DNA of 64,000 nucleotides from the NCBI GenBank assembly GCA_041917055.1, contig JAYRYJ010000006.1:1-64000 (forward strand). Reading direction: 5' to 3'. Each line of letters starts with the position of its first letter. Within the stretch, counting starts at the first letter, position 1. The notes beneath the pieces were generated by a model. The model was not told where the DNA came from, made no database searches, and saw only the letters and a program-made list of their open reading frames with translations. Positions 51,204 through 60,358 of the stretch are shown one piece after another. Position numbers and translations under genes: made by a program. This DNA comes from Pseudaquidulcibacter sp041917055 (lineage in GTDB: Bacteria > Pseudomonadota > Alphaproteobacteria > Caulobacterales > Aquidulcibacteraceae).

Positions 51204-52556
51204 ATGAAATCGGAATTGCCATTGAATATTAAGATTGGCTGGGCCATTGGCGAATTGGCAATTGCCGCATTTGTCGTTCTGCAAATGTCATACATGTTAT
51301 TCTATTGCACACAGGCATTGCATTTGCCACCGGCGATTTCGGGCTTGGCATTATTATTACCAAGGCTTTTGGATTCAATCGCTGATCCTATTATGGGTGC
51401 AATCTCAGATCGAACCAAAAGCTCATTCGGTCGTAGGAGATTATATTTATTAATCGGCGCACCATTATTAGGTCTATCTTTTGCCTCGGTCTTTTTTGTG
51501 CCGTCTGATGCGCCGGACGCAATAAAAGTATTCCTATTGGTTCTTAGCTTTTTGGCGTCCAACGCGGCGGTAACTATTTATGAAGTTCCATATTCGGCAA
51601 TGGCAGCGGAAATGACCTCTTCATATAAAGAGCGCACAATTCTCGCAGGTTATAAAATGTTTGCGGCACGATTGGGCGGTGTGGTTGCCGCTTTTTACGC
51701 GCCAAAATTATTCGGTTCACAAGAAAACTTGGTTGATGGCTTCAAATTATTAGGGGTTTGCGCGGGCATATTTATGGTTATCACTGGACTTTGGACGTTT
51801 TTCGCTTGTAAGAATGCGCCTCAAATTTCCAACCCCGCGAAAAAAATCTCATTCAAAGACGAAATCGATGCGGTTTTGACAAATATCCCGTTTCGCAAAC
51901 TTTGGTTGGCATTTTTTATTCAAAACCTCGCAATAGGCGTTAGCGCCACGACTTTGATTTATTTTTTGGTCAATAATGTCGGCATTGAGGCCAAAAACCT
52001 TGGAAAATTTATGGTTGCAAACGCAATAGCGGCATTAATCGCAACGCCAATTTGGGTGCAAATCGGCAAGAAAATAGGAAAAAAAGCAGGATATTGGGCG
52101 GCGATTATTTTCGTTATGCTTGGTGCAGGCTCAATGTCATTGGTATCCACAGAGACCATATATTTACTATTGCCCTTATTGATAATTATGGGCATTTTTG
52201 ATGCCGCGACGCAATTATTCCCCAATGCTATGATACCCGACACGGTCGAAGTTGATGAATTACGAACCGGTCAAAGACGCGAGGGGGCGATTTTCGGCGC
52301 CTGGGGCTTTGCACGAAAATTGGGAATGACAGCGGGTGCATTTTTAGTGTCGCAATTATTGTCAATAATCGGGTTCGACCCAAAACAATCCGCCAATGCC
52401 ATGTCGCCGGAGGTTATGTCAGGAATCAAATATATTTATGTCGGATTACCAATTTTATTATGGTCTCTCACTTTGTTCTTTTTCTCAAAATATGATTTGA
52501 ATGAGGGGAAATTTAATGAAATCAAAGATGAAATCGCTAAGAAATCGAGCAAATAG
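51204..52556 (+). CDS. GPH-family (MelB-like) symporter, probable rhamnoside/rhamnose importer
   Basis: The ATG at 51204 after GGGAG gives 450 residues and about twelve TM helices. Family motifs are LPRLLDSIADPIMGAISDRT, KSSFGRRRLYLLIGAP, and EVPYSAMAAEMTSSYKERT, with the late-loop MIPDTVEVDELRTGQRREG. GPH symporters carry monosaccharides or short glycosides with Na+ or H+ into the cytoplasm. It is divergent from the TonB receptor and next to the GH78 rhamnosidase, whose 3' end overlaps its own by 20 bases. Rhamnosides are the likely substrate (inference from neighbours). Confidence 0.9.
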   Translation: MKSELPLNIKIGWAIGELAIAAFVVLQMSYMLFYCTQALHLPPAISGLALLLPRLLDSIADPIMGAISDRTKSSFGRRRLYLLIGAPLLGLSFASVFFVPSDAPDAIKVFLLVLSFLASNAAVTIYEVPYSAMAAEMTSSYKERTILAGYKMFAARLGGVVAAFYAPKLFGSQENLVDGFKLLGVCAGIFMVITGLWTFFACKNAPQISNPAKKISFKDEIDAVLTNIPFRKLWLAFFIQNLAIGVSATTLIYFLVNNVGIEAKNLGKFMVANAIAALIATPIWVQIGKKIGKKAGYWAAIIFVMLGAGSMSLVSTETIYLLLPLLIIMGIFDAATQLFPNAMIPDTVEVDELRTGQRREGAIFGAWGFARKLGMTAGAFLVSQLLSIIGFDPKQSANAMSPEVMSGIKYIYVGLPILLWSLTLFFFSKYDLNEGKFNEIKDEIAKKSSK

Positions 52557-55023
52557 TCCAAATTTCTTTTTCGCCATTTGAAATTTTCGTCGCGCTTTGT
52601 CCATTTCTCAGTTTTGGTTCAAATCCAATGGGTGCAATAATTCGCGTGCTAGTTTGCGATTTTTCAATTTCGAAAACGCCGTGAATTGTCGGAATTTTGA
52701 CATTAATAAAATCCATTCCGTACAGACTGGTGTCAATTTCAAATTTATTATCATCTATCAAATTAAAGCCGCTACAAAAACGCGACATTATATAGACCGG
52801 CGTCGCCGAAAATCCGTGACAAAGGCTTGCGATTGGTGAAAATGCCTCCCACAAGGTTGGGGAATCGAAATCTAGCATTGCGCCATATTGTTTTTTGATA
52901 TCCGCCAAAACCCAATCAAGGCCGCCATTTTGGGCTATTGCTTCATATATCCAGTGTGAAAAGAAACTGTTTGCTTTTACAATGTGCAATTCATCATCAA
53001 AATTGCCCAAACCCATCACAATTGGCGGTGAATTAGTTAGGCGTAATTTTGTATCATCGGTAATATTTTTGATAATTTCCGGCACAAAATCTTCAGGCGC
53101 AATTTTGAAAAGCATTGCCAATGCGTTTGAATGTTGGGAAACTCGAGGATGAATTATTGAGTAATCACATGAAATTGAATCGACATAACATTTGGTTTTG
53201 TCATTCCAAAAATATTTCGAAAGTGCCGATTTGGTCCTCTCGCACAAAGCTGCAAATTTTTCGCGTTTTCTTTCATAGCCCAATTCTTTAAATATGGTCT
53301 GCAGTGCATCAAATGCCCCGACCATAAGTGCATTTATCGGGAATGAAATACCGTAGCGACCAAAATCCGCCCATTCAATAAAATGCCATTCCGGAATTTC
53401 TGCAATAAGGCCATTTGCATCTAATCTGTCAATGAACCAATTTGCGGCCAATTCAAGATTTGGTGCGATTTTCTCAATAAAATTAATATCATGTGAGGCG
53501 GTCAAATATTTTTGCGCACCTATGATGAAATGCAAACTATAATCAGGAATGCTTATGGAATTGGGGCGCAAATCGCCAGGCGATACCATGCGCAAAAGTC
53601 CGTCATTCCTTTGCCCCTGCGCTGCTTGCAAAAGAAATGTTTTGTGCAACGGAAAAATTGATGGGCCAAAGGCAAGATTGGCAATATCGAACATCACAAT
53701 GCCGTCACCCAACCATTGACGCGATTCTCGGGACGGGCAGTCAAGCCAACCGTCTTGCGCACACATTTGCACAGTGCGAACCCCTTTTTGCCATAAAGCA
53801 TTGAGTTTGGAATCCGAAGATTGAAACTGACCCGTGATTTGCGCATTTGCATGGCATTCCCGAATGCCGACGCGATTGAATTTCAAATTCGACTTCGCCC
53901 CGCGTATCGCAATCTGAATCGCGCGAATGCCGGTTGGATTGAAATTTTCAAAATGATTTCGCCCGGGACGCGCCTTAATGCGCGCGATATGCGCAACCCA
54001 AAGGCCACCATCATTCCTTAGACCGTCATTGGTTTCCATTTTCCCGAAATCGCCTGGGACATATTCATTGACTGCAATATCGATTATTTCCCCGCCTTGG
54101 GCTTCAAATTCTATGAATGCGCGACCGACATAATATTCGTCAAAATTGAACATTATTGCCGTAGGATTTTCCGCCCCGATTTCAAACCCGATTTCACCAA
54201 TTTTTGCGAAATCTGCACATGATTTTAGGGTATTTTCAATTTCCCCCAATTCATCGGAATATAATTGGATTTTGACATCGGTTTGTGAGCTTTTTAGAAT
54301 TTTTCGTGCCCATAACATATTATTGGCGCTAATTTCCTTGTGAAATAATAGATTGCCGCCTTCTGGGGAAATGAAAGAATATGGCTTAAAATCGCCCCAA
54401 CCACGCGCCTTGGCTTCTTCTGATGCTTTGGCGATCATGATTTGCCCATTCGGCCAATGGGAATCGTCAAAATCATTGGCGTGCCAATTTGCGGGTAATT
54501 TATCATGGTCTAAAACTTCAATAAAATCCTGCCCCCACCCGCATAAGGGCGCATCTTTTTCCCATGCATCGCTCTCAATAATTTTGAAGTTTTCGTCAGC
54601 GTAAACAGATTTATCGCCTTCATTGACCTTTAGATACAAAGCCCCGTCACCAAAGGCCGGTTGAGTGCCGCCTTTTCGCGTTTCATACCATGCCAAGTCT
54701 ATGCCCGGGACGTGAATCAAAACCGCAATTTTATTTTTGCCTTTGGATAGAAATCTGCTGCCATCATAAACATCGCATATCGGATACGCGGGATTAGACC
54801 GAATTGGCCCATAACCAGTAATTTCCCCATTAATATAGAGGCGGTATTTTCCATCACAAAAAATTTCCAGGTTTGCATTCTCGGGGTTTTCAATATTAAA
54901 TTCACCGCGCGCAAGGATATATCGATTTTTGCCTTCAGTTTCGCGGCGCAATGGCGTATCGCGAATTGTCATAAAAGTCGCATTATGATCGATTTTTTGA
55001 TTTTTTAGCCAGATAAATTGCAT
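52537..55023 (-). CDS. GH78-like alpha-L-rhamnosidase
   Basis: The 828-residue protein has no signal peptide. N-terminal beta-sandwich domains (residues ~1-330; IFCDGKYRLYINGEITGYGP is the GH78 N-domain strand pattern) are followed by an (alpha/alpha)6 barrel with the catalytic-acid region DGWLDCPSRESRQWLGDG and EWHFIEWADFG. Near the C-terminus are TLWEAFSPIASLCHGFSATP and a beta domain. The DCPSRES wording differs slightly from the classical DCPQRDER. It would release L-rhamnose from imported glycosides in the cytoplasm. Seven bases separate it from the esterase gene upstream, suggesting cotranscription. Confidence 0.85.
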   Translation of the reverse strand: MQFIWLKNQKIDHNATFMTIRDTPLRRETEGKNRYILARGEFNIENPENANLEIFCDGKYRLYINGEITGYGPIRSNPAYPICDVYDGSRFLSKGKNKIAVLIHVPGIDLAWYETRKGGTQPAFGDGALYLKVNEGDKSVYADENFKIIESDAWEKDAPLCGWGQDFIEVLDHDKLPANWHANDFDDSHWPNGQIMIAKASEEAKARGWGDFKPYSFISPEGGNLLFHKEISANNMLWARKILKSSQTDVKIQLYSDELGEIENTLKSCADFAKIGEIGFEIGAENPTAIMFNFDEYYVGRAFIEFEAQGGEIIDIAVNEYVPGDFGKMETNDGLRNDGGLWVAHIARIKARPGRNHFENFNPTGIRAIQIAIRGAKSNLKFNRVGIRECHANAQITGQFQSSDSKLNALWQKGVRTVQMCAQDGWLDCPSRESRQWLGDGIVMFDIANLAFGPSIFPLHKTFLLQAAQGQRNDGLLRMVSPGDLRPNSISIPDYSLHFIIGAQKYLTASHDINFIEKIAPNLELAANWFIDRLDANGLIAEIPEWHFIEWADFGRYGISFPINALMVGAFDALQTIFKELGYERKREKFAALCERTKSALSKYFWNDKTKCYVDSISCDYSIIHPRVSQHSNALAMLFKIAPEDFVPEIIKNITDDTKLRLTNSPPIVMGLGNFDDELHIVKANSFFSHWIYEAIAQNGGLDWVLADIKKQYGAMLDFDSPTLWEAFSPIASLCHGFSATPVYIMSRFCSGFNLIDDNKFEIDTSLYGMDFINVKIPTIHGVFEIEKSQTSTRIIAPIGFEPKLRNGQSATKISNGEKEIWTICSIS

Positions 55024-55029
55024 GAATTA

Positions 55030-55992
55030 TTATGCCAAACTATTTTTTAGCGATAAAGCAATCGCACTTAAAGCATCTCTCGCGATTTTTGCCGATTTTA
55101 AATATTGAGTGAAACCGTGGTACGCACCTGAATATTTTCTATGTTCCACTTGCGCGCCATTTTGCGTCAATTTTTGCGCCAATAAACTCCCTTCATCCGC
55201 CAAAACGTCCAATTCGGATTGAATGATTATTACGTTTTTGGGCATATTTTTTTGCTCATCTAGAAGGATGTCACAATAAATTTCGGGCGTTTTGCCTGCC
55301 AAATATGTATTCCAGAAATACTGCATAGACGCAATCGGAAGGCCAAAGCGACCATCGCCATATTTATCGTATGAAACACCTTCCAATGCCGTGGAATAGA
55401 CGCCATGAATAAGCGCCATATGGTTCGGCACTTCCTTGAACGTGTCTCGAATATATAATACACTGCCAATCGCCACATTCGCGCCTGCTGAACCGCCGCC
55501 ATAGGACAATTTTTTGGCATCAATATTCAGGCTTTCCCCATTGGCTTGCAGCCACTCATAAGTAAACGCGCCGTCATGAATTGCCGCCGGATACGGGTGT
55601 TCCGGTGCAAGCCTATAATCGATTGACAGGATTTTCATGCCGCTTTCTTTGGCGATAAATCTTAGGGCTGCATCTTCAAGGTCCAAATCACCAATTACCC
55701 ACCCGCCACCATGAAAATAGACCATAGCACCGGTTTTTTGGTTTTCGCAATCGTCATATAATCGCACTTTAATTTCCGCCTCGGGGCTATTAATCGTGAA
55801 ATTCTCGACTTTTGCAATTTGGGTTGGGTTTTCATTCCATGGCGCGAACATTTCAGCCGCGCGCATTCGCATCGTTTGCGGGGCGACTTCAGTCAAAGGT
55901 GGACGGTTTTTATTTTTTTCCCGTAAATCCAACATAATCGGCGCAAGTTCACTATCCATCAAATAATCGTCATTAGCCATTGCATTTCTCAT
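55030..55992 (-). CDS. Alpha/beta hydrolase, hormone-sensitive-lipase (GH-D-G-G) family esterase
   Basis: The 320-residue serine hydrolase has the oxyanion-hole motif VYFHGGGWVIGD, YRLAPEHPYPAA, the nucleophile elbow SYGGGSAGANVAIG, an acid in IIQSELDVLADEG, and the catalytic His in YSGAYHGFTQYL. There is no signal peptide, so it acts in the cytoplasm. Starts at 55992 or 55980 are both possible. Next to the rhamnosidase, it probably removes acetyl or other ester groups from imported oligosaccharides. It is divergent from the class II aldolase gene. Confidence 0.9.
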   Translation of the reverse strand: MRNAMANDDYLMDSELAPIMLDLREKNKNRPPLTEVAPQTMRMRAAEMFAPWNENPTQIAKVENFTINSPEAEIKVRLYDDCENQKTGAMVYFHGGGWVIGDLDLEDAALRFIAKESGMKILSIDYRLAPEHPYPAAIHDGAFTYEWLQANGESLNIDAKKLSYGGGSAGANVAIGSVLYIRDTFKEVPNHMALIHGVYSTALEGVSYDKYGDGRFGLPIASMQYFWNTYLAGKTPEIYCDILLDEQKNMPKNVIIIQSELDVLADEGSLLAQKLTQNGAQVEHRKYSGAYHGFTQYLKSAKIARDALSAIALSLKNSLA

Positions 55993-56004
55993 TATTCGTC
56001 ATTA

Positions 56005-56013
56005 TCAATCAAT
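56005..56013. promoter_or_regulatory. TCAATCAAT motif in the esterase/aldolase divergent region
   Basis: The 52-base region between divergent starts contains ATTATCAATCAATTACAC, sharing TATCAATCA with the block at 43000-43008. Such a short divergent region leaves little room, so one operator could control both genes. Supported only by motif recurrence. Confidence 0.3.
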
Positions 56014-56044
56014 TACACTCAAAGCAAAGCATGGTTTTAAGATT

Positions 56045-57100
56045 GTGTCCAGTTCTAATTTGCAAAATTCAGGTTTTTGGTCATCGGATTTTTTCCGTGA
56101 TTTTGAAGATTTGGCACAATTGCGAAAAACCTGCTCGAAATTGGCAGAAAACCCAGATTGGGTCCAGGGAAACGGCGGCAATGTTTCGCAAAAGCAAGGC
56201 GACACTATTTGGATAAAAGCGTCAGGCAAAAAATTAGCCAGCGCCACGAGTGAAAATATTTTCGTGCCCTTGAACTTCAATGCCGCAAAAAACGCTCTCG
56301 CTTTGCGTGGAAATAGAAGTGGCGAAATTGATTTCCAGAATTTCAAATATCCAAACGAAGAATTCGCCCATTTACGCCCGTCCATTGAAACCTCATTGCA
56401 TTTGGTTTTGCCGCACAGATTTGTTTGTCACCTTCATACATTAAGTGCGATTTTGGCAGGGAGTATTCTTGGCTTTGGCCCCGAGATTTCAAAACTTTCG
56501 ATCTTCAATACGCAAATCCACTCCCTGCCCTATTTGCGCCCCGGTATAAAATTAGCACGCGCAATTGAAAAACTACCTTTAAATGATACCGCCTCTCAAA
56601 TAATTTTTTTGCGTAATCATGGTTTAATAATCGCGACTAGTGAATTGCCAGATATTGCAAAGACGCTTCAAATGATTGACGATTTTTTCGGTTTTTCAAC
56701 ATTTGACGGTCTTCATTTTCAAGGATCAGAGCATGAAATCGATGGATTTACACCAATCACAAAATACTCGTTTCTGGCCTATTCTCATCGCTTCACAAAG
56801 TCATATTCAAAGCCACTATTTCCGGATCAATTGGTTTATCTGGGCCGCATAGCGATTTTTGACGATATTGAAACCGCGCGCAAGGCAGTATCGATAAACA
56901 AGGCAATAAAATGTCTGATTATTAAGAATACAGGTGTTTATTCTAAAAATCTCTTATCCCCAAATGCCAATGAGACTTGTGATTTGCTTTTAGAAATTCT
57001 TGCAAGGTTACCGCCAAGGCGTCATCTATCACAAATGCCAAAAAGCGAATGCGAATTCATCGAAAATTGGGAAGCCGAAGCGTTTAGAGCCAAGAATTAA
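56045..57100 (+). CDS. Class II aldolase/adducin family protein
   Basis: The GTG-started 351-residue protein has the class II aldolase fold. Features are NPDWVQGNGGNVSQK with the phosphate-binding GNGGN, IWIKASGKKLA, the metal-ligand region RFVCHLHTLSA (HxH) and IFLRNHGLIIA. It resembles the aldolase half of the bifunctional enzyme at 40.7 kb but lacks the dehydrogenase domain and the C-terminal part diverges. Possible roles are a second rhamnulose- or fuculose-phosphate-type aldolase, or an epimerase for another deoxysugar. It is convergent with the isomerase gene, 8 bases apart. Confidence 0.82.
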   Translation: MSSSNLQNSGFWSSDFFRDFEDLAQLRKTCSKLAENPDWVQGNGGNVSQKQGDTIWIKASGKKLASATSENIFVPLNFNAAKNALALRGNRSGEIDFQNFKYPNEEFAHLRPSIETSLHLVLPHRFVCHLHTLSAILAGSILGFGPEISKLSIFNTQIHSLPYLRPGIKLARAIEKLPLNDTASQIIFLRNHGLIIATSELPDIAKTLQMIDDFFGFSTFDGLHFQGSEHEIDGFTPITKYSFLAYSHRFTKSYSKPLFPDQLVYLGRIAIFDDIETARKAVSINKAIKCLIIKNTGVYSKNLLSPNANETCDLLLEILARLPPRRHLSQMPKSECEFIENWEAEAFRAKN

Positions 57101-57108
57101 AGGGGTCG

Positions 57109-58401
57109 TTAAACAATCCCCGCCCCTAGACCGACTTTATTTCTTTCTTGCGCTTTTCTTGGGCGCCAAGCACTATTTCTATAAAATTCAAGGCTTTCAA
57201 TCGCCCCGCCTTTTTCATATTTGGCCATATTTATGATTGGTGACACGTCAATTCTGTAGCAATTTCGCAAGGCCATAAATGCCATCATTACGTCATCACT
57301 ATTTTGGGCCGCGTGCAATTCGCCACGATTTACCAATGCCGCCTTGGCGAAAGATGTTACAATCGCCTCGGTCGAAACAATCAGGCTCTCAATCGGGTCT
57401 GTCACATTGTGTGACTGGTCAATCATATAGGCAGGCGAAAAATTGCCCTCATTTCGCAGGCGCGCCTCTTCTAATTCATTGAAAACAAGAAACAATTGAT
57501 GCGGATTTATTGAACCACTATCAAGGTCGTCATCACCATATTTGGAATCATTGAAATGAAAACCACCCAATTTCCCCACCCTGTCGAGGCGCGCGACAAT
57601 CTGTTCAATATTGGTATTTGGCGCATGGTGGCCCAAATCTATAAGGCATTTGCACTTTTCACCCAATTCCTGAGCAGCAATTAGGGACGACCCCCAATCT
57701 GAAATAATAGTCGAATAAAACGCTGGTTCAAAAATCTTATGCTCCAAAAGCATAAGCCAGTCGGACGGCAATGCGTCATAAATTTGGGAAGTGGAATCAA
57801 TATAACGCGACAAAGCACGATTAAAATCCTGTTGCCCAGGGAAATTTGAACCGTCACCAACCCACACCGTAATCGCTTTAGAATCGAGCATTTTGCCGAT
57901 TTCGATAACTTCAAAATTATGTTCAATTGCTTGGTCTCTTACGGCTTTGGAAACTGCGCCCAAACTGCCGGTTCGATATGATTCTTTTGCGCCCTCTTGA
58001 TCCTGGAAAGTGTTCGAATTTACGGCGTCAAAACTTAGTCCCAGACTATCAGCTTCTTGTCTTAATGCCTTATAATCGTTTGATTTATCCCAAGGGAAAT
58101 GGCACGAAACGCGCGGCGCAAATGGACTTAATTGGTTTACGACTGCGCAATCTTGCAATTTTTCGTGAATATTTGTTGGTTCCCAGTCGATTGCGAATTT
58201 CGCAAATCTTGTCCCACCACGTCCTGTGGCCCAACTTGGCAAAGCCAAAGAAAAGTCTTTTACACGATTTTTGATTGCTTCAATATCAATATTTTGTCGC
58301 GCGAATTTTCGACCTAAAGCATCATAATCCTCAAAAAGCGCCGTTTTATGGGCATTATTATGCTCTTGGATTTGGTCTTGCGTGAAGGGTCGAGTTTCCA
58401 T
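57109..58401 (-). CDS. rhaI: L-rhamnose catabolism isomerase (RhaI type)
   Basis: The ATG at 58401 behind GGAGGAT gives 430 residues. It matches the Rhizobium/Pseudomonas-type rhamnose isomerase rather than E. coli RhaA: WATGRGGTRFAKFA, VSCHFPWDKS, the metal-site strands WLMLLEHKIFEPAFYST, CLIDLGHHAPNTN, and GGFHFNDSKYGDDDLDSG. It converts L-rhamnose to L-rhamnulose. It is divergent from the kinase gene, 104 bases apart, so both may share a regulatory region containing TCTTTTTTGATTGG near 58485-58498. Confidence 0.94.
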   Translation of the reverse strand: METRPFTQDQIQEHNNAHKTALFEDYDALGRKFARQNIDIEAIKNRVKDFSLALPSWATGRGGTRFAKFAIDWEPTNIHEKLQDCAVVNQLSPFAPRVSCHFPWDKSNDYKALRQEADSLGLSFDAVNSNTFQDQEGAKESYRTGSLGAVSKAVRDQAIEHNFEVIEIGKMLDSKAITVWVGDGSNFPGQQDFNRALSRYIDSTSQIYDALPSDWLMLLEHKIFEPAFYSTIISDWGSSLIAAQELGEKCKCLIDLGHHAPNTNIEQIVARLDRVGKLGGFHFNDSKYGDDDLDSGSINPHQLFLVFNELEEARLRNEGNFSPAYMIDQSHNVTDPIESLIVSTEAIVTSFAKAALVNRGELHAAQNSDDVMMAFMALRNCYRIDVSPIINMAKYEKGGAIESLEFYRNSAWRPRKAQERNKVGLGAGIV

Positions 58402-58505
58402 ATTATCCTCCGAAAGCAAATTATGCTTGAATTTGCGCGTTTTTGACTGTTTATAAGAGAAAATGAGCGAAAGTCTAGTCTCATCTCTTTTTTGATTGGT
58501 ATTTT

Positions 58506-59831
58506 ATGTCGGAAAAACTATATATTGTCTTGGATATTGGCAAAACTATCTCAAAAATTAGCATTTGGGATGGGCACGGAAATCAAATTGATTTTGCCGA
58601 AAGAAAGAATATCCCACAAGAATATCAAAAATATACCGCGCTTGATACCAAAAACACTGAAGAATTTGTCTTCGCGACCTTAAAGCAATTCGCTAAATTG
58701 GGTAGGATTGAGGCCATAATCCCAATTACCCACGGCGCGGCGGCGGCTTTGTTTAATGATAATGGATTGATATGCCCGCCAATTGATTACGAATTTCCGA
58801 TTGATGCCGAAATTGCCTCAAAATATGGCTTATTGCGTGATGATTTTGAGATTAATTTCAGTCCGAAAATGGAAAACGGCCTTAATCTTGGGGCGCAATT
58901 ATTTTATTTGAAAGAAACCTTGGGACACGAATTTTCCGACGCTACTATCCTGCCCTACGCTCAATATTGGGCTTATTTATTGTCGGGCCGCGCAGTTACG
59001 GAATTGACCTCAATCGGATCGCATACTGATTTGTGGGATTTTAGGCTAAATGATTATTCAAATATGGCGAAAGCCATGGGTTTTGCCCAAAAATTTGCGC
59101 CATTTGCTAATAATTCGAAACCAATTGGAACAATCAGGTCCGATTTAGCTGAAAAATTGAATATAAATCGCGACGCAAAAATTTACGCCGGCCTTCACGA
59201 TTCCAATGCCGCATTCTTTCAAATTCGATCCATGAATGAATTGCAGGACAAGGAATTCTGTGTCGTTTCGACCGGAACATGGTTTGTTTATATGCACCCT
59301 CTTAGCCATGAAAATCACTCTTTTCTTAAAAGTCTGGGGCAAAAAAACGCGGTTCTTGCCAATATTGATACTTTTGGTTCAATAATGCCGACGGCACTTT
59401 TTATGGGCGGGCGACTGGTTGAAAACGTGATCGGCAAAGGTGCCAAACGCATTGATTTGGACGAAAATCAGAAAGCCCTTTTTGACGCAATAAAAACAAT
59501 GCCACCAAGGCCACATATCATTGAAATGTTCGAACGATTTATTGGCGGCAATTCAAATGCACTCGATGAAATCCTTGGTGCTGAGTTAAGCACCTCTGTC
59601 GCATTTTACCTCGCGCATGTTTCCAAAGAGCGGATTGCGGCGGTTTTTGATGGCGAGAATGTCGTATTGGATGGTCGTTTTGCCAATTCAAAAATATTTT
59701 GCCATTTCCTAAAAGAGATTATGCAGGAAAAGAAGTTCTTTAGAACCGAAATCGGCGCAAACGTAAGTTTTGGGGCCTTAAAACTCATTGTGCCCGATTT
59801 AAATCAAAAAGGAACACTTATCCCAATCTAA
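58506..59831 (+). CDS. rhaK: FGGY-family carbohydrate kinase, probable rhamnulokinase
   Basis: The 441-residue kinase of the ribonuclease-H-like/actin fold has the N-terminal ATP-site VLDIGKTISKISIWD (DxGKT), THGAAAALF, LHDSNAAFFQIR with the catalytic Asp, and a phosphate-2 motif in VVSTGTWFVYM. It is shorter and more diverged than E. coli RhaB but matches the kinase type found beside RhaI and the bifunctional aldolase in Alphaproteobacteria. It would phosphorylate L-rhamnulose at C1, supplying the substrate of the aldolase at 40.7 kb. A tRNA gene lies 34 bases downstream on the opposite strand. Confidence 0.87.
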   Translation: MSEKLYIVLDIGKTISKISIWDGHGNQIDFAERKNIPQEYQKYTALDTKNTEEFVFATLKQFAKLGRIEAIIPITHGAAAALFNDNGLICPPIDYEFPIDAEIASKYGLLRDDFEINFSPKMENGLNLGAQLFYLKETLGHEFSDATILPYAQYWAYLLSGRAVTELTSIGSHTDLWDFRLNDYSNMAKAMGFAQKFAPFANNSKPIGTIRSDLAEKLNINRDAKIYAGLHDSNAAFFQIRSMNELQDKEFCVVSTGTWFVYMHPLSHENHSFLKSLGQKNAVLANIDTFGSIMPTALFMGGRLVENVIGKGAKRIDLDENQKALFDAIKTMPPRPHIIEMFERFIGGNSNALDEILGAELSTSVAFYLAHVSKERIAAVFDGENVVLDGRFANSKIFCHFLKEIMQEKKFFRTEIGANVSFGALKLIVPDLNQKGTLIPI

Positions 59832-59865
59832 AAACCGGGCAAATTATTCGAATTGTAATGAAAAG

Positions 59866-59940
59866 TGGCAGCTCCTACGGGAGTCGAACCCGTCTTTCCT
59901 GATTGAAAATCAGGCGTCCTAACCGATAGACGAAGGAGCC
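59866..59940 (-). tRNA. tRNA-Glu (anticodon TTC)
   Basis: On the minus strand the 75-base gene begins GGCTCCTTCGTCTATCGG and ends with an encoded CCA. The acceptor stem GGCTCCT/AGGAGCT pairs with one G-T. The D-loop region TCTATCGGTTAGGA is typical, the anticodon stem CCTGA/TCAGG encloses loop TTTTCAA (anticodon TTC), and the T arm contains GGGTTCGACTCCC. It reads glutamate codons GAA/GAG. It stands alone, at the border of the orphan-gene region to the right. Confidence 0.95.
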
Positions 59941-59976
59941 ATCAATAGAGGGCATTTCATTTTGCCCTACCGCTAC

Positions 59977-60005
59977 GCTACATGAGGGCGCTTCTATAAT
60001 GTCAA
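59977..60005 (-). promoter_or_regulatory. Probable tRNA-Glu promoter
   Basis: On the minus strand TTGACA (60005-60000) is followed 17 bases later by TGTAGC (59982-59977), a weak -10. The predicted transcript starts about 30 bases before the tRNA. A hairpin AGGGCA/TGCCCT (59949-59968) lies in the 5' leader. Confidence 0.45.
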
Positions 60006-60089
60006 GATTTTATGAACGCAAGTCCTAGAAAGAAGCAATTGCATAAAGGCCCATAATTATTGCAGCTTTAGGGCAAAGGTTACTGACCA

Positions 60090-60239
60090 TTAATTACCGA
60101 CGCGCCAGAAAGCAAATGCAAAACCGCCACCCGAAATCTGATTGAGGCCATTGAATGTGTAATTGTCACTGGCGGCACAGGTCGCACCTTCGTAATCTCC
60201 AAACTCAAAAGCCATACAGCCGTTATCAAAAGCTAACAC
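60090..60239 (-). CDS. Short ORF beginning in repeat copy 1 (hypothetical, 49 aa)
   Basis: A GTG at 60239, placed identically in all three repeat copies, opens a 49-codon frame. It starts LAFDNGCMAFEFGD and ends GGGFAFAFWRVGN. The first ~15 residues match the starts of the short frames at 62.8 kb and 63.6 kb; the rest is unrelated to them. A TAA precedes the GTG in frame. No ribosome binding site is evident and no family is recognised, so it may be a fragment of a former gene. It occupies part of the 418-base gap between the tRNA and the next gene. Confidence 0.3.
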   Translation of the reverse strand: MLAFDNGCMAFEFGDYEGATCAASDNYTFNGLNQISGGGFAFAFWRVGN

Positions 60240-60280
60240 AATTTAGGGTAATGGCAAGCGGGGATTGGGGATGGTGGAAA
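60197..60280. repeat. Dispersed ~80-bp repeat, copy 1
   Basis: The conserved core CAAAAGCTAACACAATTTAG continues with GGT and lies at 60227-60249. It is flanked by CTCAAAAGCCA on the left and GGCAAGCGGGGATTGGGG on the right. The two other copies are at ~62800 and ~63620. Weaker similarity with copy 3 continues to about 60350 (GATGG.., ATCATGTC, AGAATT/CGAATT blocks), so the original duplicated unit was at least ~150 bp. Confidence 0.8.
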
Positions 60281-60358
60281 TGCTTTGCTCCACAAATACA
60301 GTCAAAATTAACTAGCATCATGTCTTCGAATTCTGCCCCCGAATTATTGCTGACTTAA

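Noticed and set aside
57000..57236. 78-codon frame between the class II aldolase and the isomerase
   Set aside because: It overlaps the aldolase end and the isomerase end in other frames and shows no coding features.
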